This document shows, one piece after another, positions 1 to 7,059 of a stretch of 33,890 nt of DNA. Origin of the DNA: an uncultured Lachnospiraceae bacterium (GTDB lineage: Bacteria > Bacillota > Clostridia > Lachnospirales > Lachnospiraceae); the NCBI GenBank assembly GCA_900544445.1, contig UQVK01000034.1, positions 1 through 33,890 of the forward strand, given 5' to 3'. Both the position numbers and the translations under genes were made by a program. The number at the start of each line of letters is the position of its first letter. The first letter of the stretch is position 1. The notes under the pieces are model-generated. The model had not been told where the DNA came from. It ran no database searches and saw only the letters and a list, made by a program, of their open reading frames with translations.

Positions 1-2645
1 TGGATGATGCGGAGGCCACGGCGGAGATTTTCGTCCGCTTCAGTAAAATGCTGAAAGAGGATGGAAAGGACACACTGGAGAAGGTGAACGCGCTGGGGGA
101 TTCCAACCCGGATATCGTCAAACGGCTTCCCACCTACCATGCCATCATCCTGGCGAAGAACAACACGGGGCGGGTGAACCTGTACCGGCTGATTTCCGAG
201 TCCCATCTGACCTATTACGCGAAGCGGCCCAGAATTCCCAAAAGCCTTTTGCAGAAGTGCAGGGAGGGACTGATCCTGGGAAGCGCCTGTGAAGCGGGAG
301 AGCTGTACCGCGCCCTGCTGGATGAAAAAAGCGAGGCGGATATCGCGCGGATCGTGGATTTCTATGATTATCTGGAGATCCAGCCCACGGGAAACAACGC
401 TTTCATGATCAATGACGAAAAGATCCGCCTGGTAAACTCCATCGAGGATATCCAGGACATCAACCGGCGGATCGTGAAGCTGGGAGAGCAGCACAATAAG
501 CCGGTGGTAGCCACCTGCGACGTACATTTTCTGGATCCTGCGGACGAGGTGTACCGCCGGATCATCATGGCGGGCAAGGGATTTAAGGATTCGGAGGATC
601 AGGCCCCGCTGTACCTGCGCACCACGGAGGAGATGCTGAAGGAATTTGAGTATCTGGGAAGCGACAAGGCCGAAGAGATTGTGATCACCAACACCAACCT
701 GATCGCGGATCAGATCGAGACCATTTCTCCCGTGCGGCCGGATAAGTGTCCTCCTGTGATTCCGGACAGCGACAAGACGCTGACCGACATCTGCTACAGC
801 AAGGCCCATTCCCTGTATGGGGAAAATCTGCCGTCCATCGTGGAGGAGCGGCTGCAGAAGGAGCTGCATTCCATCATCACAAACGGCTTCGCCGTGATGT
901 ACATCATCGCTCAGAAGCTGGTGTGGAAGTCGGTGGAGGACGGTTATCTGGTGGGCTCCAGAGGCTCAGTCGGTTCCTCCCTGGTGGCCTACATGGCGGG
1001 AATCACGGAGGTAAACTCCTTAAGCCCTCACTATTACTGTATGAAATGCCATTACAACGATTTTGATTCCCCGGAGGTGAAGGCCTATTCGGGCCGGGCG
1101 GGCTGCGACATGCCGGACAAATACTGCCCGGTCTGCGGAGAACTGCTGAAAAAGGACGGCTTTGACATTCCCTTTGAAACCTTCCTCGGCTTCAAGGGCG
1201 ACAAGGAGCCGGATATCGACCTGAACTTCTCCGGTGAATACCAGAGTAAGGCCCATAAATATACGGAGGTAATCTTCGGCGCCGGACAGACCTTCCGCGC
1301 CGGAACCATCGCCACACTGGCGGACAAAACCGCCTTTGGCTACGTGAAAAATTATTACGAGGAGCGTGGCAATAAGAAACGTACCTGTGAGATTAACCGG
1401 ATCGTCACGGGCTGTACGGGAATCCGAAGAAGTACCGGACAGCATCCGGGCGGTATCATTGTGTTGCCGCTGGGAGAGGAGATCAATTCCTTTACCCCGG
1501 TGCAGCATCCTGCAAACGATATGACCACAGATACGGTGACCACCCACTTTGACTACCACTCCATTGACCATAACCTGCTGAAGCTGGACATTCTGGGACA
1601 CGATGATCCCACCATGATCCGTATGCTGCAGGACCTGACCGGGCTGGATCCCACAAAGATCCCCCTGGATGACAAGCAGGTGATGTCCCTGTTCCAGAAT
1701 ACGTCGGCCCTTGGCATCACGCCGGACGACATCGACGGCTGGCCCCTTGGAAACCTCGGGGTTCCTGAGTTCGGCACCGAATTCGCCATGCAGATGCTTC
1801 TGGACACCAAGCCCACTTCCTTTTCCGACCTGGTGCGTATCGCCGGACTGGCCCACGGAACGGACGTATGGCTGGGAAATGCGCAGACCCTGATCAAAGA
1901 AGGGAAGGCGACCATTTCCACCGCCATCTGTACCCGTGACGATATCATGATCTATCTGATCGGTATGGGCGTGGAGAGCAGCCTTGCCTTCACCATCATG
2001 GAGAGCGTCCGTAAAGGAAAGGGCCTGAAGCCGGAAATGGAGGAGGCCATGAAGGCCGCCAACGTTCCGGACTGGTACATCTGGTCCTGTAAAAAGATCA
2101 AGTACATGTTCCCCAAGGCTCACGCGGCGGCCTACGTCATGATGGCCTGGAGAATCGCCTACTGCAAGGTGAATTATCCGCTCGCCTACTACGCGGCCTA
2201 CTTCAGCATCCGCGCCTCGGCCTTTTCTTACGAAATCATGTGCCAGGGACGCCAGCATCTGGAAATGGTTATGGCGGATTACAAAAAAAGGGCGGACAGC
2301 CTTTCCAAGAAGGAACAGGACACCGCGAAAGATATGAAAGTAGTGCAGGAAATGTATGCCAGAGGCTATGAATTCGTGCCCATCGACATTTTCCAGGCCC
2401 AGTCCAGGAGCTTCCAGATCGTGGGCGACAAAATCATGCCCTCCTTAAACAGCATCGACGGCCTGGGCGAAAAAGCAGCCGACGCCATCGTGGAAGCGGC
2501 CAAGGACGGCCCCTTCCTCTCCAAAGACGACTTCCGCGACCGCACCAAGGTCTCCAAAACGATCGTAGACCTGATGGATTCCCTCCATCTCCTGGGAGAC
2601 CTCCCCGAATCCAACCAGATCAGTTTATTTGATTTTGCCATATGA
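1..2645 (+). CDS. polC: DNA polymerase III alpha subunit, PolC type (3' part, 5' end outside window)
   Basis: The replicative DNA polymerase of low-GC Gram-positives. The frame is open from base 3, the first complete codon, so the gene starts upstream of the window. What remains is the region after the exonuclease insertion (the remainder of the PHP part), then the polymerase core. The catalytic palm motif PDIDLN is encoded at 1209-1226. Just upstream a zinc-binding module is visible as CMKC and CPVC pairs at about 1040-1140. The C-terminal end carries a helix-hairpin-helix-like SIDGLGEKAADAIV segment. PolC family proteins are about 1,400-1,500 residues, so the roughly 880 codons here are the C-terminal 60 percent. 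No frameshift is seen. In related genomes polC is commonly followed closely by rimP; here about 6.8 kb intervenes. Confidence 0.97.
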   Translation, partial: DDAEATAEIFVRFSKMLKEDGKDTLEKVNALGDSNPDIVKRLPTYHAIILAKNNTGRVNLYRLISESHLTYYAKRPRIPKSLLQKCREGLILGSACEAGELYRALLDEKSEADIARIVDFYDYLEIQPTGNNAFMINDEKIRLVNSIEDIQDINRRIVKLGEQHNKPVVATCDVHFLDPADEVYRRIIMAGKGFKDSEDQAPLYLRTTEEMLKEFEYLGSDKAEEIVITNTNLIADQIETISPVRPDKCPPVIPDSDKTLTDICYSKAHSLYGENLPSIVEERLQKELHSIITNGFAVMYIIAQKLVWKSVEDGYLVGSRGSVGSSLVAYMAGITEVNSLSPHYYCMKCHYNDFDSPEVKAYSGRAGCDMPDKYCPVCGELLKKDGFDIPFETFLGFKGDKEPDIDLNFSGEYQSKAHKYTEVIFGAGQTFRAGTIATLADKTAFGYVKNYYEERGNKKRTCEINRIVTGCTGIRRSTGQHPGGIIVLPLGEEINSFTPVQHPANDMTTDTVTTHFDYHSIDHNLLKLDILGHDDPTMIRMLQDLTGLDPTKIPLDDKQVMSLFQNTSALGITPDDIDGWPLGNLGVPEFGTEFAMQMLLDTKPTSFSDLVRIAGLAHGTDVWLGNAQTLIKEGKATISTAICTRDDIMIYLIGMGVESSLAFTIMESVRKGKGLKPEMEEAMKAANVPDWYIWSCKKIKYMFPKAHAAAYVMMAWRIAYCKVNYPLAYYAAYFSIRASAFSYEIMCQGRQHLEMVMADYKKRADSLSKKEQDTAKDMKVVQEMYARGYEFVPIDIFQAQSRSFQIVGDKIMPSLNSIDGLGEKAADAIVEAAKDGPFLSKDDFRDRTKVSKTIVDLMDSLHLLGDLPESNQISLFDFAI

Positions 2646-2652
2646 TGCCCCA

Positions 2653-2707
2653 GGGGCAGAAGGTCGAGCGTTCCATGCTTGCATGAGAACGCTTGACTTT
2701 AAGCCCC
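2653..2707 (+). repeat. Long imperfect stem-loop just after polC
   Basis: Arms GGGGC, AAGGTC, AGCGTTC and CATG on the left pair with CATG, GAACGCT, GACTTT and GCCCC on the right around a CTTG loop. This gives about 23 pairs including G-U pairs, one 2x2 internal loop and a single bulge. No U-run follows, so it is a poor intrinsic terminator. It looks more like a dispersed palindromic repeat or a 3'-end protecting hairpin. Confidence 0.7.
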
Positions 2708-2716
2708 GCTCCCCAT

Positions 2717-2883
2717 GAGGAAGGAGCCCGTAGGGCGGATTCCGAATGGGCTGGGATTTCAAAGAAATCCCAGGGGGCATCATCCGTAGTGAGAGGCCAC
2801 CCATATCCCTCCGCCCCCCAGAGGAAGGAGCCCTAAAAGGCGACTTCCAAATGGGGGCTCCACAGCGCGGAGAGAGGCCACCC
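2717..2883 (+). repeat. Two diverged direct repeat copies, one with a 23-bp palindrome
   Basis: GAGGAAGGAGCCC occurs at 2717-2729 and 2821-2833, and GAGAGGCCACCC at 2791-2802 and 2872-2883. The sequence between the blocks (…CC-AATGGG…) is also related. The first copy is 23 bp longer. The excess corresponds to the perfect inverted repeat at 2751-2773 (CTGGGATTTC, loop AAA, GAAATCCCAG). A small ORF across this region is not convincing, so the spacer appears non-coding up to the SD at about 2907. Confidence 0.65.
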
Positions 2884-2920
2884 TCCCCATCCCGCTCCCC
2901 CCCCAGAAAGGAATTCCCGC

Positions 2921-3298
2921 ATGTTCTTTTGGATTTTTATGCTGGTAATGGATCTGCTGATTCCCCTGACAATGCTTGTCCTGGGAAGGTATTTTATGAA
3001 AAAGGCTCCGGCGGAGATAAATCCGATATTTGGATATCGTACCGCCATGTCTATGAAGAACAGGGAAACCTGGGAATTTGCTCATAAATACTGCGGTAAG
3101 ATATGGTATGTCTGTGGATGGATTATGCTGCCAATCACGGTAAGCCTTCTGCTTTTTGTAATGGGAAGGGACGAGGAAAGCGTAGGAATGGCGGGAGGGA
3201 TGATCTGCCTGCTGCAAATGATTCCGCTGCTTGGCTCTATCATCCCGACAGAAATAGCATTGAGAAGGACGTTTGATCAAAACGGAGAGAAGAGGTAA
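2921..3298 (+). CDS. SdpI/YfhL-family integral membrane protein
   Basis: A 125-residue membrane protein with three or four hydrophobic segments. Residues about 31-65 carry the SdpI-family pattern: an N-P-x-FGYRT core, a serine-methionine stretch, a tryptophan and an alanine/histidine-rich stretch. In Bacillus, SdpI gives immunity to the SdpC toxin and sequesters the repressor SdpR. Many short homologues, like this one, have no proven role. The start is ATG with AAAGGA eight bases upstream. The next gene begins 22 bp after its stop, so the two are probably co-transcribed. No SdpR-like ArsR regulator or SdpC toxin is adjacent, so an immunity role is only a possibility. The family call is good; the function is unknown. 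Confidence 0.8.
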   Translation: MFFWIFMLVMDLLIPLTMLVLGRYFMKKAPAEINPIFGYRTAMSMKNRETWEFAHKYCGKIWYVCGWIMLPITVSLLLFVMGRDEESVGMAGGMICLLQMIPLLGSIIPTEIALRRTFDQNGEKR

Positions 3299-3320
3299 TG
3301 ATACAAGGAGGAGACAGAAG

Positions 3321-4022
3321 ATGAAAAAGAAACCATGGATTGGACTCGTCCCTTTAATAGACCCGGAGCGGGAAAGCCTGTGGATGCTCCCGGGCTACAT
3401 GGAAGGCGTCCTCGCGGCGGGTGGAATTCCCGTCATGCTGCCGCTTACAGAAGAAAATACGAACATTCCAGAACTCCTGGACCGTCTGGACGCTCTTATC
3501 TTTACCGGCGGTCACGACGTTTCCCCCTCTTTTTACGGAGAAACACCCGTCCCGGAGTGCGGACGAAGCATTCCGGAACGGGATACAATGGAAAAGCTGC
3601 TGCTTGACGCCGCGCTTGAGAGGGATATGCCTGTACTGGGAATCTGCCGGGGACTGCAGTTTTTCAATGCGGCGCTGGGAGGAACCCTTTACCAGGATCT
3701 CCCCACACAGCATCCGTCCGGGGTGGAGCATGAGATGAAACCGCCCTTTGACAGAAGTGAGCACGAGGTGGAGGTCCTGGAAAACACGCCGCTTTATGAC
3801 ATCCTTGGGAAAAAAACGTTTGGTGTTAACAGCCGCCATCATCAGGCGATAAAGGAACTCGCCCCGTCCCTAAAACCCATGGCGGTATCTCCGGACGGAC
3901 TGATCGAGGCCGTCTGGATGCCCGGAAAGCGTTTTTTCCTTGCGGTTCAATGGCATCCGGAGCATTCCTTTCAGAAGAATGAGGGGAGTCTTTCTCTGTT
4001 CCAGGCGCTTGTAAAGGCATAA
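3321..4022 (+). CDS. Gamma-glutamyl-gamma-aminobutyrate hydrolase-like class-I glutamine amidotransferase (peptidase C26)
   Basis: A 233-residue single-domain class-I glutamine amidotransferase of the PuuD/C26 hydrolase group, which cleaves gamma-glutamyl amide bonds in the cytoplasm. The catalytic triad can be read: nucleophile Cys109 in GICRG, and His212 and Glu214 in the WHPE motif. An early GGHDVSP oxyanion-strand motif is also present. The frame is open further upstream, into the SdpI gene, but ATG 3321 has an AGGAGG Shine-Dalgarno at 3307-3312 and gives the normal family N-terminus. Puu pathway partners (gamma-glutamylputrescine synthetase or oxidase) are absent, so the true substrate is unknown; folate- or peptide-linked gamma-glutamyl compounds are alternatives. 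An AT-rich tract follows before the tRNA gene, without a clear terminator. Confidence 0.88.
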   Translation: MKKKPWIGLVPLIDPERESLWMLPGYMEGVLAAGGIPVMLPLTEENTNIPELLDRLDALIFTGGHDVSPSFYGETPVPECGRSIPERDTMEKLLLDAALERDMPVLGICRGLQFFNAALGGTLYQDLPTQHPSGVEHEMKPPFDRSEHEVEVLENTPLYDILGKKTFGVNSRHHQAIKELAPSLKPMAVSPDGLIEAVWMPGKRFFLAVQWHPEHSFQKNEGSLSLFQALVKA

Positions 4023-4079
4023 CGTTTTAACGATGAAAAAATACCCGAAAAAAATTTTAAAAATTTTTGAAAAAAGTGC

Positions 4080-4108
4080 TTGCATTTTAGAAGAACCTGT
4101 TGTATTAT
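4080..4108 (+). promoter_or_regulatory. SigA-type promoter for tRNA-Glu
   Basis: A -35 TTGCAT (4080-4085), a 17-bp spacer and a -10 TATTAT (4103-4108) lie 43 bp upstream of the tRNA. The preceding tract is strongly A/T-rich and could act as an UP element. Confidence 0.7.
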
Positions 4109-4151
4109 AAACAAGTCGCACGGGTGACCGCCCGGTGACAGAGAAAGAGAT

Positions 4152-4223
4152 GGCTCGTTGGTCAAGCGGTTAAGACGCCGCCCTCTCACGGCGGAAACAG
4201 GGGTTCGATTCCCCTACGAGCTG
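4152..4223 (+). tRNA. tRNA-Glu, anticodon CTC
   Basis: A 72-nt cloverleaf. The acceptor arms GGCTCGT and ACGAGCT pair with a terminal G-U, followed by a discriminator G. The anticodon stem CCGCC/GGCGG closes the loop CTCTCAC, giving anticodon CTC. The T-arm contains GGTTCGATTCC. The 3' CCA is not encoded. A promoter lies upstream and a terminator downstream, so it is a single-gene transcript. The sequence beyond it looks foreign, consistent with tRNA genes being integration sites, although no attachment-site duplication of the tRNA 3' end was found here. Confidence 0.95.
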
Positions 4224-4257
4224 TTATTCTTAAAAAAGAATAGCCCAACCCAGCAGG

Positions 4258-4290
4258 ATGCCGGAAATCGTATGGATTTCGGCATTTTTT
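4258..4290 (+). terminator. Intrinsic terminator after tRNA-Glu
   Basis: ATGCCGGAAATC pairs with GATTTCGGCAT (one bulged G, five-base loop) and runs directly into six T residues. Confidence 0.85.
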
Positions 4291-4322
4291 GCTTTATAAA
4301 CGTGCAGTTTGCTAACACCGTT

Positions 4323-4352
4323 TTGAGTGCACGGTGCAAGAACTGGTATAAT
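4323..4352 (+). promoter_or_regulatory. Promoter of the AT-rich helix-turn-helix gene
   Basis: A -35 TTGAGT (4323-4328), an 18-bp spacer and a perfect -10 TATAAT (4347-4352) with an extended-10 TG one base upstream. A GTGCA-rich imperfect dyad overlaps the -35 element. Confidence 0.7.
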
Positions 4353-4389
4353 GTCTATAAGTATTGGGAAAAAGAGTAGGGGAGACTAA

Positions 4390-4788
4390 ATGATTGACAG
4401 ATTGATTGCTGAAGCAACGGAATGTGATTTCAAGGTTGCTGTAGATCGGGACGCATATGAAAGCTCGGCAAACTTCCGTGCAGGAATGGAACCGTTTTTT
4501 TATTCAGACGGTACACAATTTATGGTTACGTTGCCTAATCTGAACTATCATGCGAATACTCATCAGGTTGCGATTGACAAATTAAAAGTAACGGATTCAA
4601 CAAATGCAAAAATTCGTTTGGTTTTCTCCCATATAGGTTATGATGTTGCATTTGGACGCAAAGAGGTTGCGGAGATCATCGGTATTTCACAAACAGCAGC
4701 AGGTAATCTGATCAATAAGCTGAAAGTGTCTGGCATGGTTGAACCGGTCAGCGGTCTGGGAAAGGGAAAATATAAATTCAAAAAATAA
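4390..4788 (+). CDS. Small winged-helix protein, resembles the C-terminus of AlbA-domain/RecG-like ATP-binding proteins
   Basis: 132 residues. The first half (VTLPNLNYH region, about residues 47-57) resembles the end of the GHKL-like part of putative transcriptional regulators of the AlbA_2 / RecG-like family. Residues about 85-130 form a winged helix (a KEVAEIIGISQTAAGNLINKL-type recognition segment, basic tail). Those family members are usually 400-500 residues, so this is probably a surviving C-terminal piece. An in-frame TAA abuts the ATG, which excludes extension. It nevertheless has its own promoter and a GGGGAG Shine-Dalgarno, so it may be expressed as a stand-alone DNA-binding protein. 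It is visibly richer in A and T than its neighbours and sits next to a tRNA gene, both signs of acquisition. The family assignment is tentative. Confidence 0.6.
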   Translation: MIDRLIAEATECDFKVAVDRDAYESSANFRAGMEPFFYSDGTQFMVTLPNLNYHANTHQVAIDKLKVTDSTNAKIRLVFSHIGYDVAFGRKEVAEIIGISQTAAGNLINKLKVSGMVEPVSGLGKGKYKFKK

Positions 4789-4829
4789 AAAAAACCCTCG
4801 TAGTGGGCCGATGAGGCCTGCTTCGAGGG
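4782..4829 (-). terminator. Intrinsic terminator, reverse strand (convergent genes)
   Basis: CCCTCG (4795-4800) pairs with CGAGGG (4824-4829), with an inner GGCC/GGCC helix. Read on the reverse strand the hairpin is followed by a long U-run (complement of the A-tract 4782-4794). It serves the small reverse gene and could also stop the forward gene. Confidence 0.85.
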
Positions 4830-4841
4830 ACTTGTTGTTTA

Positions 4842-5117
4842 TCAGCCTGTTTTCAAAACTTTCAGTTCCCGAAGCAGGTTGGCGCTGTCGATCATTCCCT
4901 GCCGGTAAGCCATCTCAATCAGCCTTCCGGAACATTCATTCTGACAGTCGGTCAGTTCTTCGATCTTCTCATGATATTCCTCCGGCACGCTGCTGTAGCA
5001 TTCCTCGGATGCCTGCTCCTGTTTTCTGCTCAGATCCTGATATTCTGGATCAGAGAGAAAAATCTCCTGCAGTCTTCCCGATATCACACAGTCCGCAATT
5101 TCCTCGAGTATGCTCAT
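4842..5117 (-). CDS. Small cytoplasmic protein, DUF6809-like, function unknown
   Basis: 91 residues, soluble, acidic, mostly helical with heptad-like leucine/isoleucine spacing. It begins MSILEEI and ends in a helix with YRQGMIDSANLL. The pattern resembles small Lachnospiraceae proteins grouped as DUF6809, often near accessory or prophage-derived loci, but I judge this only from the N- and C-terminal pattern. ATG 5117 is preceded by a strong AGGAGG six bases away. A good terminator lies just past its stop. No catalytic motif, membrane segment or metal-binding cluster is seen. It is a monocistronic gene on the opposite strand to everything around it. Confidence 0.65.
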   Translation of the reverse strand: MSILEEIADCVISGRLQEIFLSDPEYQDLSRKQEQASEECYSSVPEEYHEKIEELTDCQNECSGRLIEMAYRQGMIDSANLLRELKVLKTG

Positions 5118-5242
5118 AACTCCTCCTGCCTCCGCGCTTTTGGCGGATCACCGTTTTTGAAATCACTCACTGAATAAAGTGTATCACAATACGGTTTGTC
5201 CGTCTACATTTTTATAGTGGCCGGAAGAAAGCAAATCCGTCC

Positions 5243-5271
5243 TTGACTTTCCTGCGCGATGGGCATACAAT
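5243..5271 (+). promoter_or_regulatory. Promoter of the ABC exporter-MarR operon
   Basis: A -35 TTGACT (5243-5248), a 17-bp spacer and a -10 TACAAT (5266-5271), 64 bp before the first start codon. Confidence 0.8.
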
Positions 5272-5287
5272 AGTTGCGCTGCATACT

Positions 5288-5319
5288 GTTGATAATGATA
5301 TTATTGATTTTGCAATATA
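5288..5319 (+). promoter_or_regulatory. Candidate MarR operator in the leader
   Basis: ATAAT-GAT-ATTAT (5292-5304) is a perfect dyad. A second imperfect dyad follows at about 5299-5322 (ATATTATTG, six-base gap, CAATATAAT). They lie just downstream of the expected transcription start of an operon that encodes a MarR repressor, the usual place for autoregulation. Binding is inferred. Confidence 0.4.
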
Positions 5320-5334
5320 ATAACGGAGGAAGTC

Positions 5335-7059
5335 ATGAAACGATTGTTATCCTATGCGAAACCCTACCGGGCGGCGACCATCCTTGCGGTGATCTGCATT
5401 GTAACGGAGGCCTTTCTGGAGTTGATCATTCCCATGATCATGGCCGATATGGTAGATATCGGCGTGGCGAACGGAGACCGGCAGTATATTTTCATGAAGG
5501 GGCTTCAGATGGCGGTCTGCGCGGTGGCAGCCATGCTTCTGGGAACCGGAAGCGCCAGGTTTGCCGCGGTCTGCGGTCAGGGAATCGGCGCGCAGATCAG
5601 GAAGGAGGAATACAGAAAGCTCCAGCAGTTTTCTTTTTCCAATACGGACCGGTTCAGGACTTCTTCGCTGGTTACCAGGCTGACCGGAGATGTGACCAAC
5701 ATCCAGAACTCCATCGCCAATGGCCTGCGTCCTGCCTGCCGTGCGCCGGTGATGATGCTGACCGCCATCACGGTGTCCTTTCAGATCAACAGCGAGCTTG
5801 CTGTGGTGTTCCTGATCGCCGCGCCGGTGCTTGGAATCCTGCTGTTTGCGATCGTCTCCCACGTCAGGCCGCTGTACGGCCGGATGCAGAAGGCGGTGGA
5901 TCTGGTCAACCGGATCATCCAGGAAAATCTGACGGCCATCCGAGTGGTGAAGTCCTATGTCCGGGGAGACTACGAGATGGAAAAATTCAGTGAAGTCAAC
6001 ACGGAGCTTCTCACCACCTCGGAGAAGGCGTTCCGGGTGGCGTCCCTGAACATGCCCGCCATGCAGTTCGTGATGTACGCCACCATCCTGTGCATCCTCT
6101 GGTTCGGCGGCAATCTGATCCAGGTGGGCGAGATGCAGGTGGGTGAGTTGACGGGCTTTTTAAGCTATGTGCTTCAGGTCTTAAACTCCCTGATGATGAT
6201 TTCCAACGTGTTCATGATGTTCACCCGTTCTCTGACCTCCTGGCGGAGAATTGAAGAGGTGATGGAGGAAGAGCCCGATATCACGGAAGAGGAAGCGAAG
6301 GACATCCGGGTGGAAAAGGGAGACATTGTCTTCGACCATGTTTTTTTCAAATACAGCAAAAACGCGCAGGAATATGTGCTTTCCGATATTAATCTGCACA
6401 TCAGGGCCGGCCAGACGGTGGGGATCATCGGCCAGACAGGTTCTGCCAAGTCCACGCTGGTGCAGCTCATTCCCAGACTGTATGACGTGACGGAGGGGGA
6501 GGTGCGCATCGACGGCCACCGGGTGCAGGAGTATCCCTTAAAGCCCCTGCGGGATTCCATCGCCATGGTGCTGCAGAAAAATACGCTGTTTTCCGGTACG
6601 GTGATCGACAATCTCCGCTGGGGAAAGGAGGACGCTTCCAAAGAAGAAATCGAGGAGGCCTGCCGGATTGCCTGTGTGGACGAATTTATCGACCGGCTGG
6701 AAAACGGTTATGAGACGGATCTGGGCCAGGGTGGCGTGAATGTGTCCGGCGGCCAGAAGCAGAGGCTCTGCATCGCCAGGGCGATTCTGAAAAAGCCGAA
6801 GGTGCTGATCCTGGATGATTCCACCAGCGCGGTGGATACGGCCACGGAGGCGAAGATAAGAGAGGGGCTTGCCAGAAGCCTCCCCGGAAGCACGAAGATC
6901 ATCATCGCGCAGAGGATTACCTCCGTCATGCATGCGGATCAGATCATCATTCTGGACGACGGCAGGGTACACGCTGTGGGTACCCATGAAGAGCTTCTGA
7001 AAAACGATTCCGTTTATCAGGAAATCTATTATTCACAGCAGGAAGGAGCGGGACTGTAA
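5335..7059 (+). CDS. ABC exporter half-transporter with degenerate ATPase site (BmrC/YheI-like subunit)
   Basis: 574 residues: a six-helix type-IV ABC exporter membrane domain (about 1-320), then a nucleotide-binding domain. Walker A is GQTGSAKST (366-374), with Ala where the consensus has Gly. The signature is VSGGQ (470-474). Walker B ends LDD, with Asp495 in place of the catalytic Glu. The switch position is Gln526 instead of His. These changes mark the degenerate-site partner of heterodimeric exporters such as BmrCD or TM287/288. It donates a normal signature to the partner's active site. The partner follows at once, the stop and start sharing one base (TAATG). SD GGAGGA precedes ATG 5335. 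Substrates are likely hydrophobic drugs or peptides, but the sequence does not define them. Confidence 0.92.
   Translation: MKRLLSYAKPYRAATILAVICIVTEAFLELIIPMIMADMVDIGVANGDRQYIFMKGLQMAVCAVAAMLLGTGSARFAAVCGQGIGAQIRKEEYRKLQQFSFSNTDRFRTSSLVTRLTGDVTNIQNSIANGLRPACRAPVMMLTAITVSFQINSELAVVFLIAAPVLGILLFAIVSHVRPLYGRMQKAVDLVNRIIQENLTAIRVVKSYVRGDYEMEKFSEVNTELLTTSEKAFRVASLNMPAMQFVMYATILCILWFGGNLIQVGEMQVGELTGFLSYVLQVLNSLMMISNVFMMFTRSLTSWRRIEEVMEEEPDITEEEAKDIRVEKGDIVFDHVFFKYSKNAQEYVLSDINLHIRAGQTVGIIGQTGSAKSTLVQLIPRLYDVTEGEVRIDGHRVQEYPLKPLRDSIAMVLQKNTLFSGTVIDNLRWGKEDASKEEIEEACRIACVDEFIDRLENGYETDLGQGGVNVSGGQKQRLCIARAILKKPKVLILDDSTSAVDTATEAKIREGLARSLPGSTKIIIAQRITSVMHADQIIILDDGRVHAVGTHEELLKNDSVYQEIYYSQQEGAGL

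Noticed and set aside
1020..2258. 412-codon open frame on the reverse strand
   Set aside because: It lies wholly antisense to polC, has no SD and its translation shows no recognisable family; it is a by-product of codon bias.
2746..3087. 113-codon forward frame covering the repeat region
   Set aside because: It crosses two direct repeats and a hairpin, overlaps the SdpI gene in another frame and has no SD.
4158..4379. 73-codon forward frame
   Set aside because: It starts inside tRNA-Glu and runs through its terminator.
4152..4389. Integration site of a prophage or integrative element at tRNA-Glu
   Set aside because: No integrase, no duplication of the tRNA 3' end and no mobile genes were found within the window.
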